In this document: positions 19,115 to 28,543 of the stretch, one piece after another | Position numbering within the stretch: position 1 is the stretch's first letter | Layout: the number at the start of each line of letters is the position of its first letter | Assembly: GCF_000463075.2 (NCBI RefSeq) | Contig: NZ_AVAQ01000034.1 | Span: forward strand, 62,001-126,000 | Direction of reading: 5' to 3' | Length of the DNA: 64,000 nucleotides | DNA from: Lactiplantibacillus plantarum EGD-AQ4 | Lineage (GTDB): Bacteria > Bacillota > Bacilli > Lactobacillales > Lactobacillaceae | The notes under the pieces: generated by a model | What the model was told of the DNA's origin: nothing | The model's database searches: none | Seen by the model: the letters and a program-made list of their open reading frames with translations, nothing else | Translations under genes and position numbers: made by a program

Positions 19115-19118
19115 CGTC

Positions 19119-19176
19119 AAATAAGCACCGCAGCAAATTACCCCGATCGAGGGTTTGCTACGGTGCTTATTTTTAT
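19119..19176. terminator. Bidirectional terminator between DUF2187 gene and ECF S component
   Basis: AATAAGCACCG(C)AGCAAA pairs with TTTGCTACGGTGCTTATT, followed by T-rich sequence; an A-rich start allows use on the minus strand too. Confidence 0.85.
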
Positions 19177-19195
19177 TTTGCAATTATGACTTAAT

Positions 19196-19783
19196 CTATG
19201 CTTTTTTAAAACGTAATAATGGCGTTCCAATCAGCGGCGTCAAAATTCCGGCTAAAATCGCTTCTGGTACCCCGTTTGAAGCGACGACCGCTAATAAATA
19301 TGGCATTAACTTACTTAAATTGATTTGATAAAATCCGGCCGCTTGATGGCTGTACAATAGACCAATCAAGCCAAGCACTAAGATTGTGTTGGTGAAAGCG
19401 CCAGCAACTCCTGCTAACGTGAACCCAAGCGTTCGATGTTGCCGTTTTTGAAACCAGATAAAAATCCAGCCAGCGACCACCCCAATTAAAATCCGTGGTA
19501 CTACTGAGATTAATGGATTGGTAAACACAATTGGCGCTAGCGCACTGGTGGGTGCAACGAATGCGCGAATCCAATCAATGATCCCCCAAATTCCCCCAAC
19601 AATTGCGCCATCCCGTGGTCCCAAAACCACCGCAGCAATAATGACCGTCACGTGAATCGTCGTAATGCTCAATCCCGGCAACGGAATGTAGCCAAAAAAC
19701 GGCACGATATTTTGAATGATCACAATCGCCATTAGTACCGCCAATACACTGATATGATAGGCGTTTGAACGTCTCTGCATCAT
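19196..19783 (-). CDS. ECF transporter S component (vitamin uptake)
   Basis: 195-aa membrane protein with about six helices, fitting the substrate-binding S component of energy-coupling-factor transporters, which work with a shared EcfA/A'/T module encoded elsewhere. Features: SVLAVLMAIVIIQNIVPFFGYIPLPG, PRDGAIVGGIWGIIDWIRAF, TNPLISVVPRILIGVVAGW, AVVASNGVPEAILAGILTPLIG. The pattern is closest to the PF12822-like group that includes pantothenate-type S components, but substrate cannot be set from sequence alone. The start is the first of two Mets after GAGGTG. Monocistronic; no riboswitch seen in the ~120 nt upstream. Confidence 0.85.
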   Translation of the reverse strand: MMQRRSNAYHISVLAVLMAIVIIQNIVPFFGYIPLPGLSITTIHVTVIIAAVVLGPRDGAIVGGIWGIIDWIRAFVAPTSALAPIVFTNPLISVVPRILIGVVAGWIFIWFQKRQHRTLGFTLAGVAGAFTNTILVLGLIGLLYSHQAAGFYQINLSKLMPYLLAVVASNGVPEAILAGILTPLIGTPLLRFKKA

Positions 19784-19867
19784 CAGTCACCTCAACTCTC
19801 TTTTCCATTCAATTACGCGCTTAATTATAGCATATGACTGGTGCCAAATCGCAACCGACATCACGAC

Positions 19868-19898
19868 AAAAAAACTAGCCCCAATACTGGCAGCTAGT
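19868..19898 (-). terminator. Terminator of the APC permease gene
   Basis: On the minus strand ACTAGC...GCTAGT with inner CC/GG pairs is followed by seven T. Confidence 0.8.
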
Positions 19899-19905
19899 TC
19901 TGAAT

Positions 19906-21330
19906 TTATTCTGATTCTTTTTCCCGTAACCCCGCGCGAATCCGTGAGTGCCGGTAACTGTAGCTAAAGTAGATGACCGCTCCAATAACAAGCCAAATGG
20001 CGAACATGTGCCAAGTGAAAGCTTGCAAGTTGATCATCAGATAAAGACAAGCGAGAAACGATACAACCGGTAACACTGGATAGAACGGCACTTTGAAGGA
20101 ACTGTTGATTTGTTGTAGCGTTTCATGACGACGTAAGAAGACGACCCCAATCGAGACCATAGCGAATGCAAATAAAGTCCCAATGTTGACTAATTCCGCA
20201 ATCTTATCCAACGGAATCACCGCTGCAAAGACGCTGGCAATGATTCCAAAAATCCAGGTACTCTTAACGGGAACTTTTGTATGTGGACTGACCGTCCGAA
20301 ACGCTTTGGGTAAGAGTCCATCCCGACTGATGGCAAAGAGCAACCGGGTACCCCCATACAACATGACGATCAACACCGTCGTCATTCCAACGACCGCACC
20401 GAGCGACACAATGCCCGCGGCCCAATTCTGATGAATCACAGCGAGCGCGTATGCCACCGGATCACCAACGTTTAATTGACTATAGTGGACCACCCCAACC
20501 AGGACGGCAGCCATTGCCACGTAGAGAATCGACGCCACCACTAATGAGCCGACGATCCCAATTGGCATATTACGCTTTGGATTTTTAACTTCTTCAGAAG
20601 CCGTTGATACCGCGTCAAACCCAATGTAGGCATAAAACGCGAGCGACGCGCCCTTGACCAAGCCGCTCACTCCATGTGGCATGAACGGATGATAGTTGGC
20701 TGGTTTTACGAAGAAAATGGCAACTGCGATAAAGAGCACAATCACTAAAATTTTAACAATCACCATAATCGAATTGACCCGGGTCGATTCTTGCAACCCG
20801 CCGACTAGCAGTAACGATACCGCCAAAACGACCACAAAGGCAATCAAATTGAAACCTGCGTGACTCGTTCCAGCGGTTCCAGTTGCCGCCGACAAATACG
20901 ACGGTAGTTTGAGTCCAAAACCACTGATCAAATTTTGAAAATACGATGACCAGCTGACGGCGACTGACGAAACGGCGAATAAATACTCTGAAATCAGTGA
21001 CCAGCCTAAAATCCAAGCTAAAAACTCACCGAAGACCGTGTAAACGTACGTGTAGGCACTCCCAGCTAACGGAATCGTCGAGGAAAATTCAGCGTAACAT
21101 AGTGCAGCTAACGAACAAACCACCGCTGCAATCACAAAGGATAACATTGCAGCGGGACCGGCATACTTGGCCGCAATAATTCCGGGTGTGATGAAAATCC
21201 CGGAACCAACAATTGCCCCCACCCCCATCATTGTCAGGCTAAAGGCATTTAACGTTTTTGCGAGGCCGCCCTGATTAAAACTCGCTGGATTGACTGGCTT
21301 TTTAACCAACAATCGGCGTGACTCTTTCAT
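19906..21330 (-). CDS. APC-superfamily amino acid permease (cationic amino acid transporter type)
   Basis: 474-aa permease with 12 predicted helices. The first helix holds the APC substrate motif GAIVGSGIFITPG (about residues 37-49), and GASLAFYAYIGFDAVSTASEEVKNP in helix 6 is typical of the CAT/YfnA branch. It probably imports a neutral or cationic amino acid by proton symport or exchange; the specific substrate is not readable. The ATG follows GAGGAACC. Monocistronic, with repeat element E3 occupying its upstream region. Confidence 0.9.
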   Translation of the reverse strand: MKESRRLLVKKPVNPASFNQGGLAKTLNAFSLTMMGVGAIVGSGIFITPGIIAAKYAGPAAMLSFVIAAVVCSLAALCYAEFSSTIPLAGSAYTYVYTVFGEFLAWILGWSLISEYLFAVSSVAVSWSSYFQNLISGFGLKLPSYLSAATGTAGTSHAGFNLIAFVVVLAVSLLLVGGLQESTRVNSIMVIVKILVIVLFIAVAIFFVKPANYHPFMPHGVSGLVKGASLAFYAYIGFDAVSTASEEVKNPKRNMPIGIVGSLVVASILYVAMAAVLVGVVHYSQLNVGDPVAYALAVIHQNWAAGIVSLGAVVGMTTVLIVMLYGGTRLLFAISRDGLLPKAFRTVSPHTKVPVKSTWIFGIIASVFAAVIPLDKIAELVNIGTLFAFAMVSIGVVFLRRHETLQQINSSFKVPFYPVLPVVSFLACLYLMINLQAFTWHMFAIWLVIGAVIYFSYSYRHSRIRAGLREKESE

Positions 21331-21552
21331 ATGGGGTTCCTCCTAATCAAATTCTTAATAATGCAACGTGCTTAATTCTATTAATTTTTGTGCAATTAGT
21401 CAAGTTAATCTGAAAAATTCACATAAATTATCGTGAAACGCCTTAAGATAGCGTTTTATTTGGTTAGTTACTTTAAACAAATTTATTAATTGTTCATAAG
21501 ATTTGCCCATTCCAGTCTCACGCTATGCTTAATAATTCAGCTAGTACGACAC

Positions 21553-22531
21553 CTAATGCGAGTTATTATTGAGCATTAAAGATGATTAAACCATGCTAGT
21601 TCCCAGGTTTAAAAGCTGCCAGCTGAGAACCGCTGGAAACAGTGCGAGTTAGCGTAAACGTGCAGTGGTGGATGCTTCCTACACCGGCTTCCAGGCATTC
21701 TGTGCAATGGCCGGAACGCGGTGGACACAGATTTAAGCCGACAACCCACGTCTTAAATACTGGTCTTTCACTAACCAAGCCAAAAACGCTTGCTAAGTGA
21801 AATTTCACCACTTGGCCTTGCCCAGAATACCTTCCACCCGGGATATTATTCGAAAGGCAGACATGTGCGGACCCAACCTTTTGATGAGCTAGTCGTTGAT
21901 TCTTAACAAAATGTGATTTCGACATTCAACACCCAGACTACCTTCTTGAAACAACTAAACTTTCTTAGTCATATTTTAAGATTACTGACAACTTCACTGA
22001 ACTTGCTTGTCAAAATCTTCTCTAACTGTCTAAGATAACAAAATTTTGAATTCTAAACGAGGACAACTTTATCGACCAATTTCAAGACTAGTTGTCCTTG
22101 AGATTTATGGCATTGAGATGAGTGAATAGTATTCAGATGATTTTCTCAGTAATTAATGCCATCAGTCATCATTCGTACCTAATAAACTTTTGCCTGAAGG
22201 TCCAGTCACTAAAATATTCAATGGTCAATTGCACCCAGATAGGTGGTCGTTCATCCGCCATTCGAGCGGGTTCCCGACTGGAGGGGCCGGCTGACAATGC
22301 TCAGTAGCCAAATTATTCTTAGTCGGAAGTGGTCTGCTTCCGGCTTAGAATAAGACTCGTATTTGAAATTGCGCAGTGGTTTTCTGCGTGAGTTCAAATC
22401 GACGTCGGCTGCGTTCCAGCAATTGTCAGCCGGCCCCGGAATCGGACTAGGGCGCGCATCGGCTGACGAACAGGAATCCACTAACTGGCATGATTTAATC
22501 ATGATTCATGACGAGTTAACCAACACAATGC
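21553..22531. repeat. Large non-coding palindromic repeat element, copy E3
   Basis: Third copy. The left end AGCATTAAAGATGATTAAACCATGCTAG resembles the (inverted) right ends of E2 and E4. The right end GGCATGATTTAATCATGATTCATGAC is the inverse of the left ends of E2 and E4. It has the left module (GCTGGAAACAGTGCGAGTTA...), then hairpin cassette type B, in which TTTCACTAACCAAGC pairs with GCTTGCTAAGTGAAA (about 21767-21805), then ATTCGAAAGGCAGACATG. The right module folds under a perfect 15-bp stem GGGGCCGGCTGACAA (22283-22297) with TTGTCAGCCGGCCCC (22423-22437), enclosing a CGGAAG/CTTCCG hairpin (22314-22351) and the GCGCAG/CTGCG hairpin. No coding signal. Confidence 0.85.
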
Positions 22532-22540
22532 GTATGCACT

Positions 22541-22571
22541 AAAAAAGCGGCCCATCACAGGCCGCTTTTTA
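22541..22571. terminator. Terminator of mleP (bidirectional)
   Basis: AAAAAAGCGGCC pairs with GGCCGCTTTTT around ATCACA; works on the minus strand after the malate permease gene. Confidence 0.9.
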
Positions 22572-22590
22572 ACAGTAAATCTAGTTTGGA

Positions 22591-23562
22591 TTAAATATAT
22601 TGAATCAAGGTCATCAAGACTGGCACAACCACGATGAACAAGACGGTACTGGTTGTAACAATGTTGGTGGCGTATTCGACGTCCCCATGTGATTCATTAG
22701 CCAAGATTGGCAATACGGCTAACATTGGCGTTGCTGATTGAACAATCAACGTTTGTGAAGCCATGGTTGGGAAGCTGGCGCCAAAGTTGCCGGCAACCAT
22801 CAAGACCAAGATCATGATGATTGGTGACAAGATGAAACGACCAATCAACGCAACGATCGTATCACGGTCGAAACGAATACTCTTCAACCCGGCATCCGCT
22901 AGCACGATCCCGATGTAAATCAAGGAAAGCGGTGTGACCAAGTTACCAACATACGTCAAGGTCGAACTAATGAAATCAACCTTCATCACTGGGATGTTGA
23001 GTAATAGCACAACTAATGCGACTAAGAACCCAACCAGTGGCATCGGAATAACTTTCTTCCAATCAATCTTGTTGTGCGTCTTTTCCTTAGGCTTCGTTGG
23101 ATCATCATTAGAAATCAAGAATACCCCGAAGGCCCAAGTTGAAACGGTGTTAACAATATAGTAAACCAGGAAGTACGTCATACTCTTATCGCCAAACAAC
23201 GCAATGTTCAAAGGTAACCCAATGAAGATCGTGTTGGCGTTGACGATCGCATTAATGAAAATCCCTTTACGACCGGGCTTGACCCGCATCAGTTTGACCA
23301 GGATAAATGCAATCACATAACCAATGATGACGGCTAAGAATGCGTAAGCCAAGTAGCCCGCGAACGACCCTAACTGACCACGCGTCAACCGACTCAGCAC
23401 TGAAACGAAAATCGATGCTGGCAGGGCGATGTTCTTGATAAACTTGGAAATCGTCCCCGCAAACTTGTCATCAAACCAACCGGTCCGCCGTAGGACAAAC
23501 CCTAATATCATGATCAAAACGACCACTAGGACGCTTTGAATCGAATTCCATAAAACTGCCAT
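22591..23562 (-). CDS. mleP: Malate permease, auxin efflux carrier (AEC) family
   Basis: 323-aa membrane transporter of the AEC family with about ten helices; MleP-type proteins take up malate (often exchanging or releasing lactate) for malolactic fermentation. Visible: LIMILGFVLRRTGWFDDKFAGTISKF, NANTIFIGLPLN, LVTPLSLIYIGIVLADAG and ATPMLAVLPILANES. It lies 106 nt downstream of mleS on the same strand and shares the divergent LysR regulator, a normal mleS-mleP unit. The role is inferred from family and neighbour. Confidence 0.88.
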   Translation of the reverse strand: MAVLWNSIQSVLVVVLIMILGFVLRRTGWFDDKFAGTISKFIKNIALPASIFVSVLSRLTRGQLGSFAGYLAYAFLAVIIGYVIAFILVKLMRVKPGRKGIFINAIVNANTIFIGLPLNIALFGDKSMTYFLVYYIVNTVSTWAFGVFLISNDDPTKPKEKTHNKIDWKKVIPMPLVGFLVALVVLLLNIPVMKVDFISSTLTYVGNLVTPLSLIYIGIVLADAGLKSIRFDRDTIVALIGRFILSPIIMILVLMVAGNFGASFPTMASQTLIVQSATPMLAVLPILANESHGDVEYATNIVTTSTVLFIVVVPVLMTLIQYI

Positions 23563-23668
23563 GTGTACTTATACCCTCTTACAATCTCTTAATTTGCCGA
23601 TGCCATTTGCGACGTTAACCTGCCAAGCTAACTCGCGGCACGGGCTTTCAATCTCTTATTTACCGACA

Positions 23669-25312
23669 CTATTCGCTGATTGTTTTGTATTCTGGAACCC
23701 ACTTCATATCAGCAACTGCTTGTTTTGCATCCGTAATTGGTTCTTTGTTTAACTTCTGATCAATCACACTCTGTGCAACGACTTCAGCTAAAGTTTGTGA
23801 AAATTCCGTAATCTTTGAAACTGGTGGTAAGACCGCTGCACCTGGCTTAGACGTATCCACGATACCGCCCAAGGCATGGCATGCAGCTGATAAGGTTTCA
23901 CTGTTCAAGACCTTGGCCGTTGAGGCAATCAAACCAAATCCTAAACCAGGGTACATCAAGGCGTTGTTTCCTTGACCGATTTGGTAAGTGACACCCTTAT
24001 ATTCCACATCGTCGGCTGGGATCCCAGTGGCAACTAAGGCGCGACCGTCAGTCCATTTGATTAAATCTTCCGCTTTGGCTTCTGCTAACTTGGTTGGGTT
24101 AGAAAGTGGGAAGATGATTGGCCGTTCCGTATGAGCAGCCATTTCCTTAACGATGCTTTCAGTGAACGTCCCAGGTTGAGTTGACGTCCCAATCATAACC
24201 GTTGGGTGAACAGCCTTAACAACGGCTTCAAGGTTAGTTAGTTCATCAGCGTTACTAAATTCACTACGCTTACGAGTGAAGGCCTTTTGGGCTGGGGTTA
24301 AGCCTTCAGTATCGTCAAAAAGTAAACCTTGCTTATCAACGGCGTAGAAGTGTTGTTTAGCTTCTTCTTCGGTCAAACCAGCTTGCATTAATTCGTCAAG
24401 GATTTGGTTGGCAATCCCCATGCCGGCAGTACCCGCACCGAATGACAAGATCTTTTGGTCCTTGATACTTTCCTTAGAAATGTTCAACGCCCCTAAGATA
24501 CCTGCTAAAACGACCATCCCAGTTCCTTGAATATCATCGTTGAAAGTTGCGATTTGGTCCTTGTACTTGTCCAGGATAACTTGCGCATTGTCACGACCAA
24601 AATCTTCAAAGTGTAATAATGAATCTGGGAATAATTTTTGTTCAGCTTCCACGAACTTGTCGATCACATCATAGTATTGTGCACCTGAGACCCGCTTGTG
24701 ACGGTTACCAAGATACAATGGATCATCTAATAATTTCTGGTTGTTAGTCCCAGCATCAATACTTACTGGTAAGACTTGTGATGGGTCGATACCGGCAGCG
24801 GCCGTGTAAACCATCAACTTACCAATGGCAATATCAACACCGTTAACACCCCAGTCACCCATACCAAGGATTCCTTCAGCGTCAGTCACAACGACTAAGC
24901 GAATGTCACGACCGTCAGCCGCGTTCTTCAGAGTTGCTTCGATGTCTTCAGGGGCATCAACTGAAACAAAAGCCGCGTTTTGTGGGTCTAGGAATAATTC
25001 GTTGTATTGTTCGATTGAATCAGCAACGACCGGATCATACACGATTGGCATGAATTCAACCACGTGTTCATCCATTAAGTGGAAGAACAACGTCCGGTTT
25101 TCGTTGAACAGGTTCATTAAGAAAATCCGTTGTTCCAACCGACTTGGCTTGCTCTTAAATTGCGCATAAGCTTGAGTTGCTTGTTCATCGATCGTTTGAA
25201 CCTTACTTGGTAACGTCCCAGTCAAGCCCAATGCTTGGCGTTCTTCTTTAGTAAAAGCAGTCCCCTTATTTAAGAATGGGTTATTTAAAATGGTACTTGC
25301 AGTTTTTGTCAT
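23669..25312 (-). CDS. mleS: Malolactic enzyme
   Basis: NAD- and Mn-dependent decarboxylation of L-malate to L-lactate and CO2 without release of pyruvate, in the cytoplasm; it raises pH and yields proton motive force with the malate carrier. The 547-aa protein begins [18 protein letters not shown] as known MleS proteins do. It has the malic-fold N-terminal domain ([20 protein letters not shown]), metal region [13 protein letters not shown] and the NAD-binding GAGTAGMG. The ATG follows AGGAGG. Divergent from an MleR-like LysR gene. The close relative malic enzyme (ScfA) is the alternative, but N-terminus and context favour MleS. Confidence 0.9.
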   Translation of the reverse strand: MTKTASTILNNPFLNKGTAFTKEERQALGLTGTLPSKVQTIDEQATQAYAQFKSKPSRLEQRIFLMNLFNENRTLFFHLMDEHVVEFMPIVYDPVVADSIEQYNELFLDPQNAAFVSVDAPEDIEATLKNAADGRDIRLVVVTDAEGILGMGDWGVNGVDIAIGKLMVYTAAAGIDPSQVLPVSIDAGTNNQKLLDDPLYLGNRHKRVSGAQYYDVIDKFVEAEQKLFPDSLLHFEDFGRDNAQVILDKYKDQIATFNDDIQGTGMVVLAGILGALNISKESIKDQKILSFGAGTAGMGIANQILDELMQAGLTEEEAKQHFYAVDKQGLLFDDTEGLTPAQKAFTRKRSEFSNADELTNLEAVVKAVHPTVMIGTSTQPGTFTESIVKEMAAHTERPIIFPLSNPTKLAEAKAEDLIKWTDGRALVATGIPADDVEYKGVTYQIGQGNNALMYPGLGFGLIASTAKVLNSETLSAACHALGGIVDTSKPGAAVLPPVSKITEFSQTLAEVVAQSVIDQKLNKEPITDAKQAVADMKWVPEYKTISE

Positions 25313-25626
25313 TACTGCGACCTCCTATTTTTGAATGAGCTTTAACAAACTTCTATCAACAGGAAAAACTGTTCTTATCATTTTACATGAAATAAGATAA
25401 CAGCCAGCGCGTCGTCCGTCAAACATTTGAGAATGTTGCTCGCTCAAAATCGCTTGATTGCCACCCGGTTGGTTAACAGTCAGTCAACATGCCTAAGCAT
25501 GAAAACCGTTCCTATCAATTTACAAAACATACTATAGACCCCCGGAAATGTTATAGTCAAAACTATGTTATGATATAAATAAATTAAATAAGGTCGCTAT
25601 AAACGCTGATTTAGAAAGGATTAAAA
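25313..25626. promoter_or_regulatory. mleS / mleR divergent control region
   Basis: Holds an imperfect direct repeat of about 27 bp (GAAAA..GTTC.TATCA.TTTACA at 25363-25389 and 25501-25526) and a LysR-type inverted repeat ATAGTCAAAACTAT (25553-25566), placed about 60 nt before the LysR gene. The 10-mer TATAGTCAAA (25552-25561) recurs upstream of fumC (32539-32548). CTGTTCTTATC and GATAACAG around the first repeat form a further inverted pair. Operator roles are inferred. Confidence 0.5.
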
Positions 25627-26535
25627 ATGAACACAAAAGACTTAGCTTATTTTGATGAATTAATTTCTCAAAAAAATTTTTCAAAAGTTGCGAAAACTTT
25701 CAATGTGAGCCAACCAACCATTACCACCGCCATCAAAAGATTGGAAACTGAGTTTGGCGCCCCACTGGTGATTCGTGACCGCATCCAGAACACCTTACAC
25801 GTCACTGAGAGCGGCGCCCAACTAGCTGAACACGCCAAAATTGTCCTTCATGAGTTACGCATCGCTCACCAGGAAATTGATAACCTCTCGCAAAATCGAC
25901 TGATTTTAGGGTTACCGCCAATTATTGAAAATCATTATTTTCCAAAAGTCGGTGCCAAACTGGCGGAGGCCGGGCTACTTGCTAGTCTGGAGACCGTGGA
26001 AGGTGGCTCGATTTTCTTACGAAACGCCGTGCGGGACGGCCGAGTGGATTTGACCTTACTGGGTTCAGTCGAACCACTCGCTTATCGCACGTTGATTGCA
26101 GAAGAATTTGATCGGCAACCCTTCTGTATCTATGTTTCCAAGGACCACCCACTCGCCCAACGTAAACGCATTTACTTTAATGAACTACGCCGTGAGAACT
26201 TTGTCTTCTTCAATAGTAATTTTATCCATAACACCGCGTTCAACAAGCTCACGCGCCGGAACCATTTTCGGCCCAACATCGTCTTTCGTTCCAACGACAC
26301 CCACGTGCTGATGAAGTTGATTGGCGAAAATGTTGGCGTCGGCTTTTTCACTCGAATCGTCGACCACTACCGCAAAGACGTCGTCCGCCTCGACTTGATG
26401 GATACCGAACCACCGGAGTTCATCACCAGCATCGTCTACCGAACGACTCACATTTTGACGCCCGTCCAGCACCAACTACTGACCATCCTGCACGACACGT
26501 TGTCAACTGATGAGGACGATTCGGATGAATCTTAA
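25627..26535 (+). CDS. mleR: LysR-family regulator, MleR-like
   Basis: 302-aa LysR-type transcription factor. The N-terminal winged HTH at about residues 5-60 (NFSKVAKTFNVSQPTITTAIKRL) is followed by a LysR substrate-binding domain. It is divergent from mleS, the position of MleR, which activates malolactic genes in response to malate. AGAAAGGATT precedes the ATG. A 293-aa paralogue lies about 1.1 kb away in opposite orientation (27662-28543) with element E4 between. The mleR symbol is by context. Confidence 0.85.
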   Translation: MNTKDLAYFDELISQKNFSKVAKTFNVSQPTITTAIKRLETEFGAPLVIRDRIQNTLHVTESGAQLAEHAKIVLHELRIAHQEIDNLSQNRLILGLPPIIENHYFPKVGAKLAEAGLLASLETVEGGSIFLRNAVRDGRVDLTLLGSVEPLAYRTLIAEEFDRQPFCIYVSKDHPLAQRKRIYFNELRRENFVFFNSNFIHNTAFNKLTRRNHFRPNIVFRSNDTHVLMKLIGENVGVGFFTRIVDHYRKDVVRLDLMDTEPPEFITSIVYRTTHILTPVQHQLLTILHDTLSTDEDDSDES

Positions 26536-26550
26536 GTTGTTGTATTTAAA

Positions 26551-27510
26551 ATGCATTGTGCGCGTTAATTTGTCATGGATCATGATTGAATTGTGCAAGC
26601 TATTAAGTTCAAAAGCGGCCAGCTGAGGATCGCTGGAAAAAAGGCGAGTTAGCGTAAATCTGCTTTACGGCTGCTTCCTACGCCGGCTTGCAGGCATTTC
26701 TGACAACGCTGGAACGTGGTGGACACAGATTTAAGCCGACAAACCACGTCTTAAATACTGGTCTTTCACTAACCAAGCAAAGGACGCTTGCTAAGTGAAA
26801 TTTCACCACTGGGCCTTGCCCAGAATACCTTCCAGCCGGGATTGTATTCGAAAGGCAGACATATGCGGACTCAACTTTTTCTTAGATTAGTCGTTGATTC
26901 ACAGTCCAAGGTCATTTTGACATTCACTGTCAGACTAGTTTCTAATGATAGCTAAGCTTCCTAACCCATGTTTTAACTTTTCGAATCAGCAGTTTCACTG
27001 AACTTGTCAGAACTTTCCTTAGTCGTTTGAGATAGAAAAGTCTCAAATTATAAACGAAGGTAATCTTATCGACTAACTTCAAGACTAATGTCCGTTGAAT
27101 TTTGCGAATAAAATTCAACCGATTTTTTCAGTGATTAAGTGTAATAAAGCATTATTGATGCCAATTAAAAGTTTGCTTGAAGGACCAGTCACTTAATATT
27201 CAGTGGTCAATTGTACCCAGATAGGTGGCCGTTCATCTGCCATTCGAGCGGCTTCCCGACTGGAGGGGCTGGCTGACAATGCTCAGTAGCCAAATTATTC
27301 TTAGTCGGAAGTGGGCTGCTTCCGGCTTAGAATAAGACTCGTATTTGAAATTGCGCAGTGGGTTGCGTGAGTTCAATTCGATGTCCGCCCTGTTCCAGCG
27401 TTGTCAGCCGGCCCCGGAGGTCGGACTAAGGCGCGCATCGGCTGACGAACAGTAATCCCCAACTGGTACATTTTAATTATTTTTAATGCTAAAGAATAAC
27501 TAGCACAACG
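26551..27510. repeat. Large non-coding palindromic repeat element, copy E4
   Basis: Fourth copy, filling the gap between the convergent ends of the two LysR genes. The left end is CATTGTGCGCG...TGTCATGGATCATGATT, as in E2. The exact 14-mer GACAACGCTGGAAC occurs in the left module (26702-26715) and inverted in the right module (27392-27405), which shows the palindromic plan most clearly. Cassette is type B (TTTCACTAACCAAGC / GCTTGCTAAGTGAAA). The right-hand GCGCAG hairpin loop is shortened relative to E3. No coding signal. Confidence 0.85.
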
Positions 27511-27661
27511 TGGATTTAAAGCACGCCAGCACAAAAACTCACACGACCACAAATAGGTGATGGTGCGAGTTTTTTGTTATTATCCGAATAATTAGTCAGA
27601 TTCGTTGATCCATAATGATTGGCTCACGTACAATTACGCCAGACGCCATTACGGCGAACCA

Positions 27662-28543
27662 TCAGACGGTCATTTTCAACAGTTGGTCAATAAAGCGCTG
27701 TTCATCATCGGTCGGTAAATAGCCGGCCCGCGTCACGACCGAAATGTTGAAGCTGACGGGCAATTGGTCTTCAATATCCAGACACACCACCCCATCATCG
27801 GGTTTCACGACGTCGCGGACTAGCATGCTGATGCCGAGATTGGCTTTGACCAGTGCCTTGACCCACGAAATATCGGGCGTGCGGTAAATGACTTCCGGAT
27901 GAACCCCGGCGAAATCACAGTAGGCTTGAAAGGCTTGCGGATGAACATATTTACCATCCAGACCGATAAACTGTGCTTGACCGAGGTCTTTGAAAGCGAT
28001 ACTCGTCTGCGATGCCAAACTGTTTTGCGGACTGACGATAATACTGAAAGGGCGCGCCCCTAAATTAACCGCGTGAACAGTCGGCAAGTCAAACGGTAGA
28101 TACGAGCCCAATAATGCAATATTGATTTCACCTTTTACCAGTTTGTGTAGCAATTCGTCTGAACCGGTCTCAGTAATCTTCAATTGCTGCAACAACCCGT
28201 TTTGCAATAATTTTTCAGCAATCTGCGGGAAATACAACGTCCCGATGATCGGTGGTAGGCCAAACCGAATCTCCGCTTGCTGAGCGCTATCAATTTCTTG
28301 ATGGGCCAAGCGCAAACTCGCTTGAATTTGTTGCGCGTTCTTATACAGTAGATGACCCGCCCGCGTAATATTCGTCTGTTGATGATGGCGGTCTTGAATC
28401 ACCAATTTGACCGCAAATTCTTTCTCCAACCGGTGAATCGCCTGCGTCACTGCTGGTTGTGAAACGGCGAACTGACGTGCAACCATCGTATAATTCTGAC
28501 AATCGACTAGTGCCCGAAAATAATCTAAGTCTCGTGTATTCAT
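27662..28543 (-). CDS. LysR-family regulator, paralogue of the mleR-like gene
   Basis: 293-aa LysR-type factor starting MNTRDLDYFRALVDCQNYTM, with the HTH VARQFAVSQPAVTQAIHRL, clearly related to the product of 25627-26535 over its length (both have RFGLPPII/LGLPPII and YFP). Its ATG overlaps the citX stop (ATGA), so it is cotranscribed with citX. Targets are unknown; the neighbouring citrate, fumarate or malate genes are likely. A duplication of mleR with relocation is plausible. Confidence 0.85.
   Translation of the reverse strand: MNTRDLDYFRALVDCQNYTMVARQFAVSQPAVTQAIHRLEKEFAVKLVIQDRHHQQTNITRAGHLLYKNAQQIQASLRLAHQEIDSAQQAEIRFGLPPIIGTLYFPQIAEKLLQNGLLQQLKITETGSDELLHKLVKGEINIALLGSYLPFDLPTVHAVNLGARPFSIIVSPQNSLASQTSIAFKDLGQAQFIGLDGKYVHPQAFQAYCDFAGVHPEVIYRTPDISWVKALVKANLGISMLVRDVVKPDDGVVCLDIEDQLPVSFNISVVTRAGYLPTDDEQRFIDQLLKMTV

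Noticed and set aside
6177-27510. CRISPR array or phage remnant as explanation of the repeats
   Set aside because: No short regularly spaced direct repeats, no cas genes, no phage genes or integrase; the repeats are ~1 kb single units.
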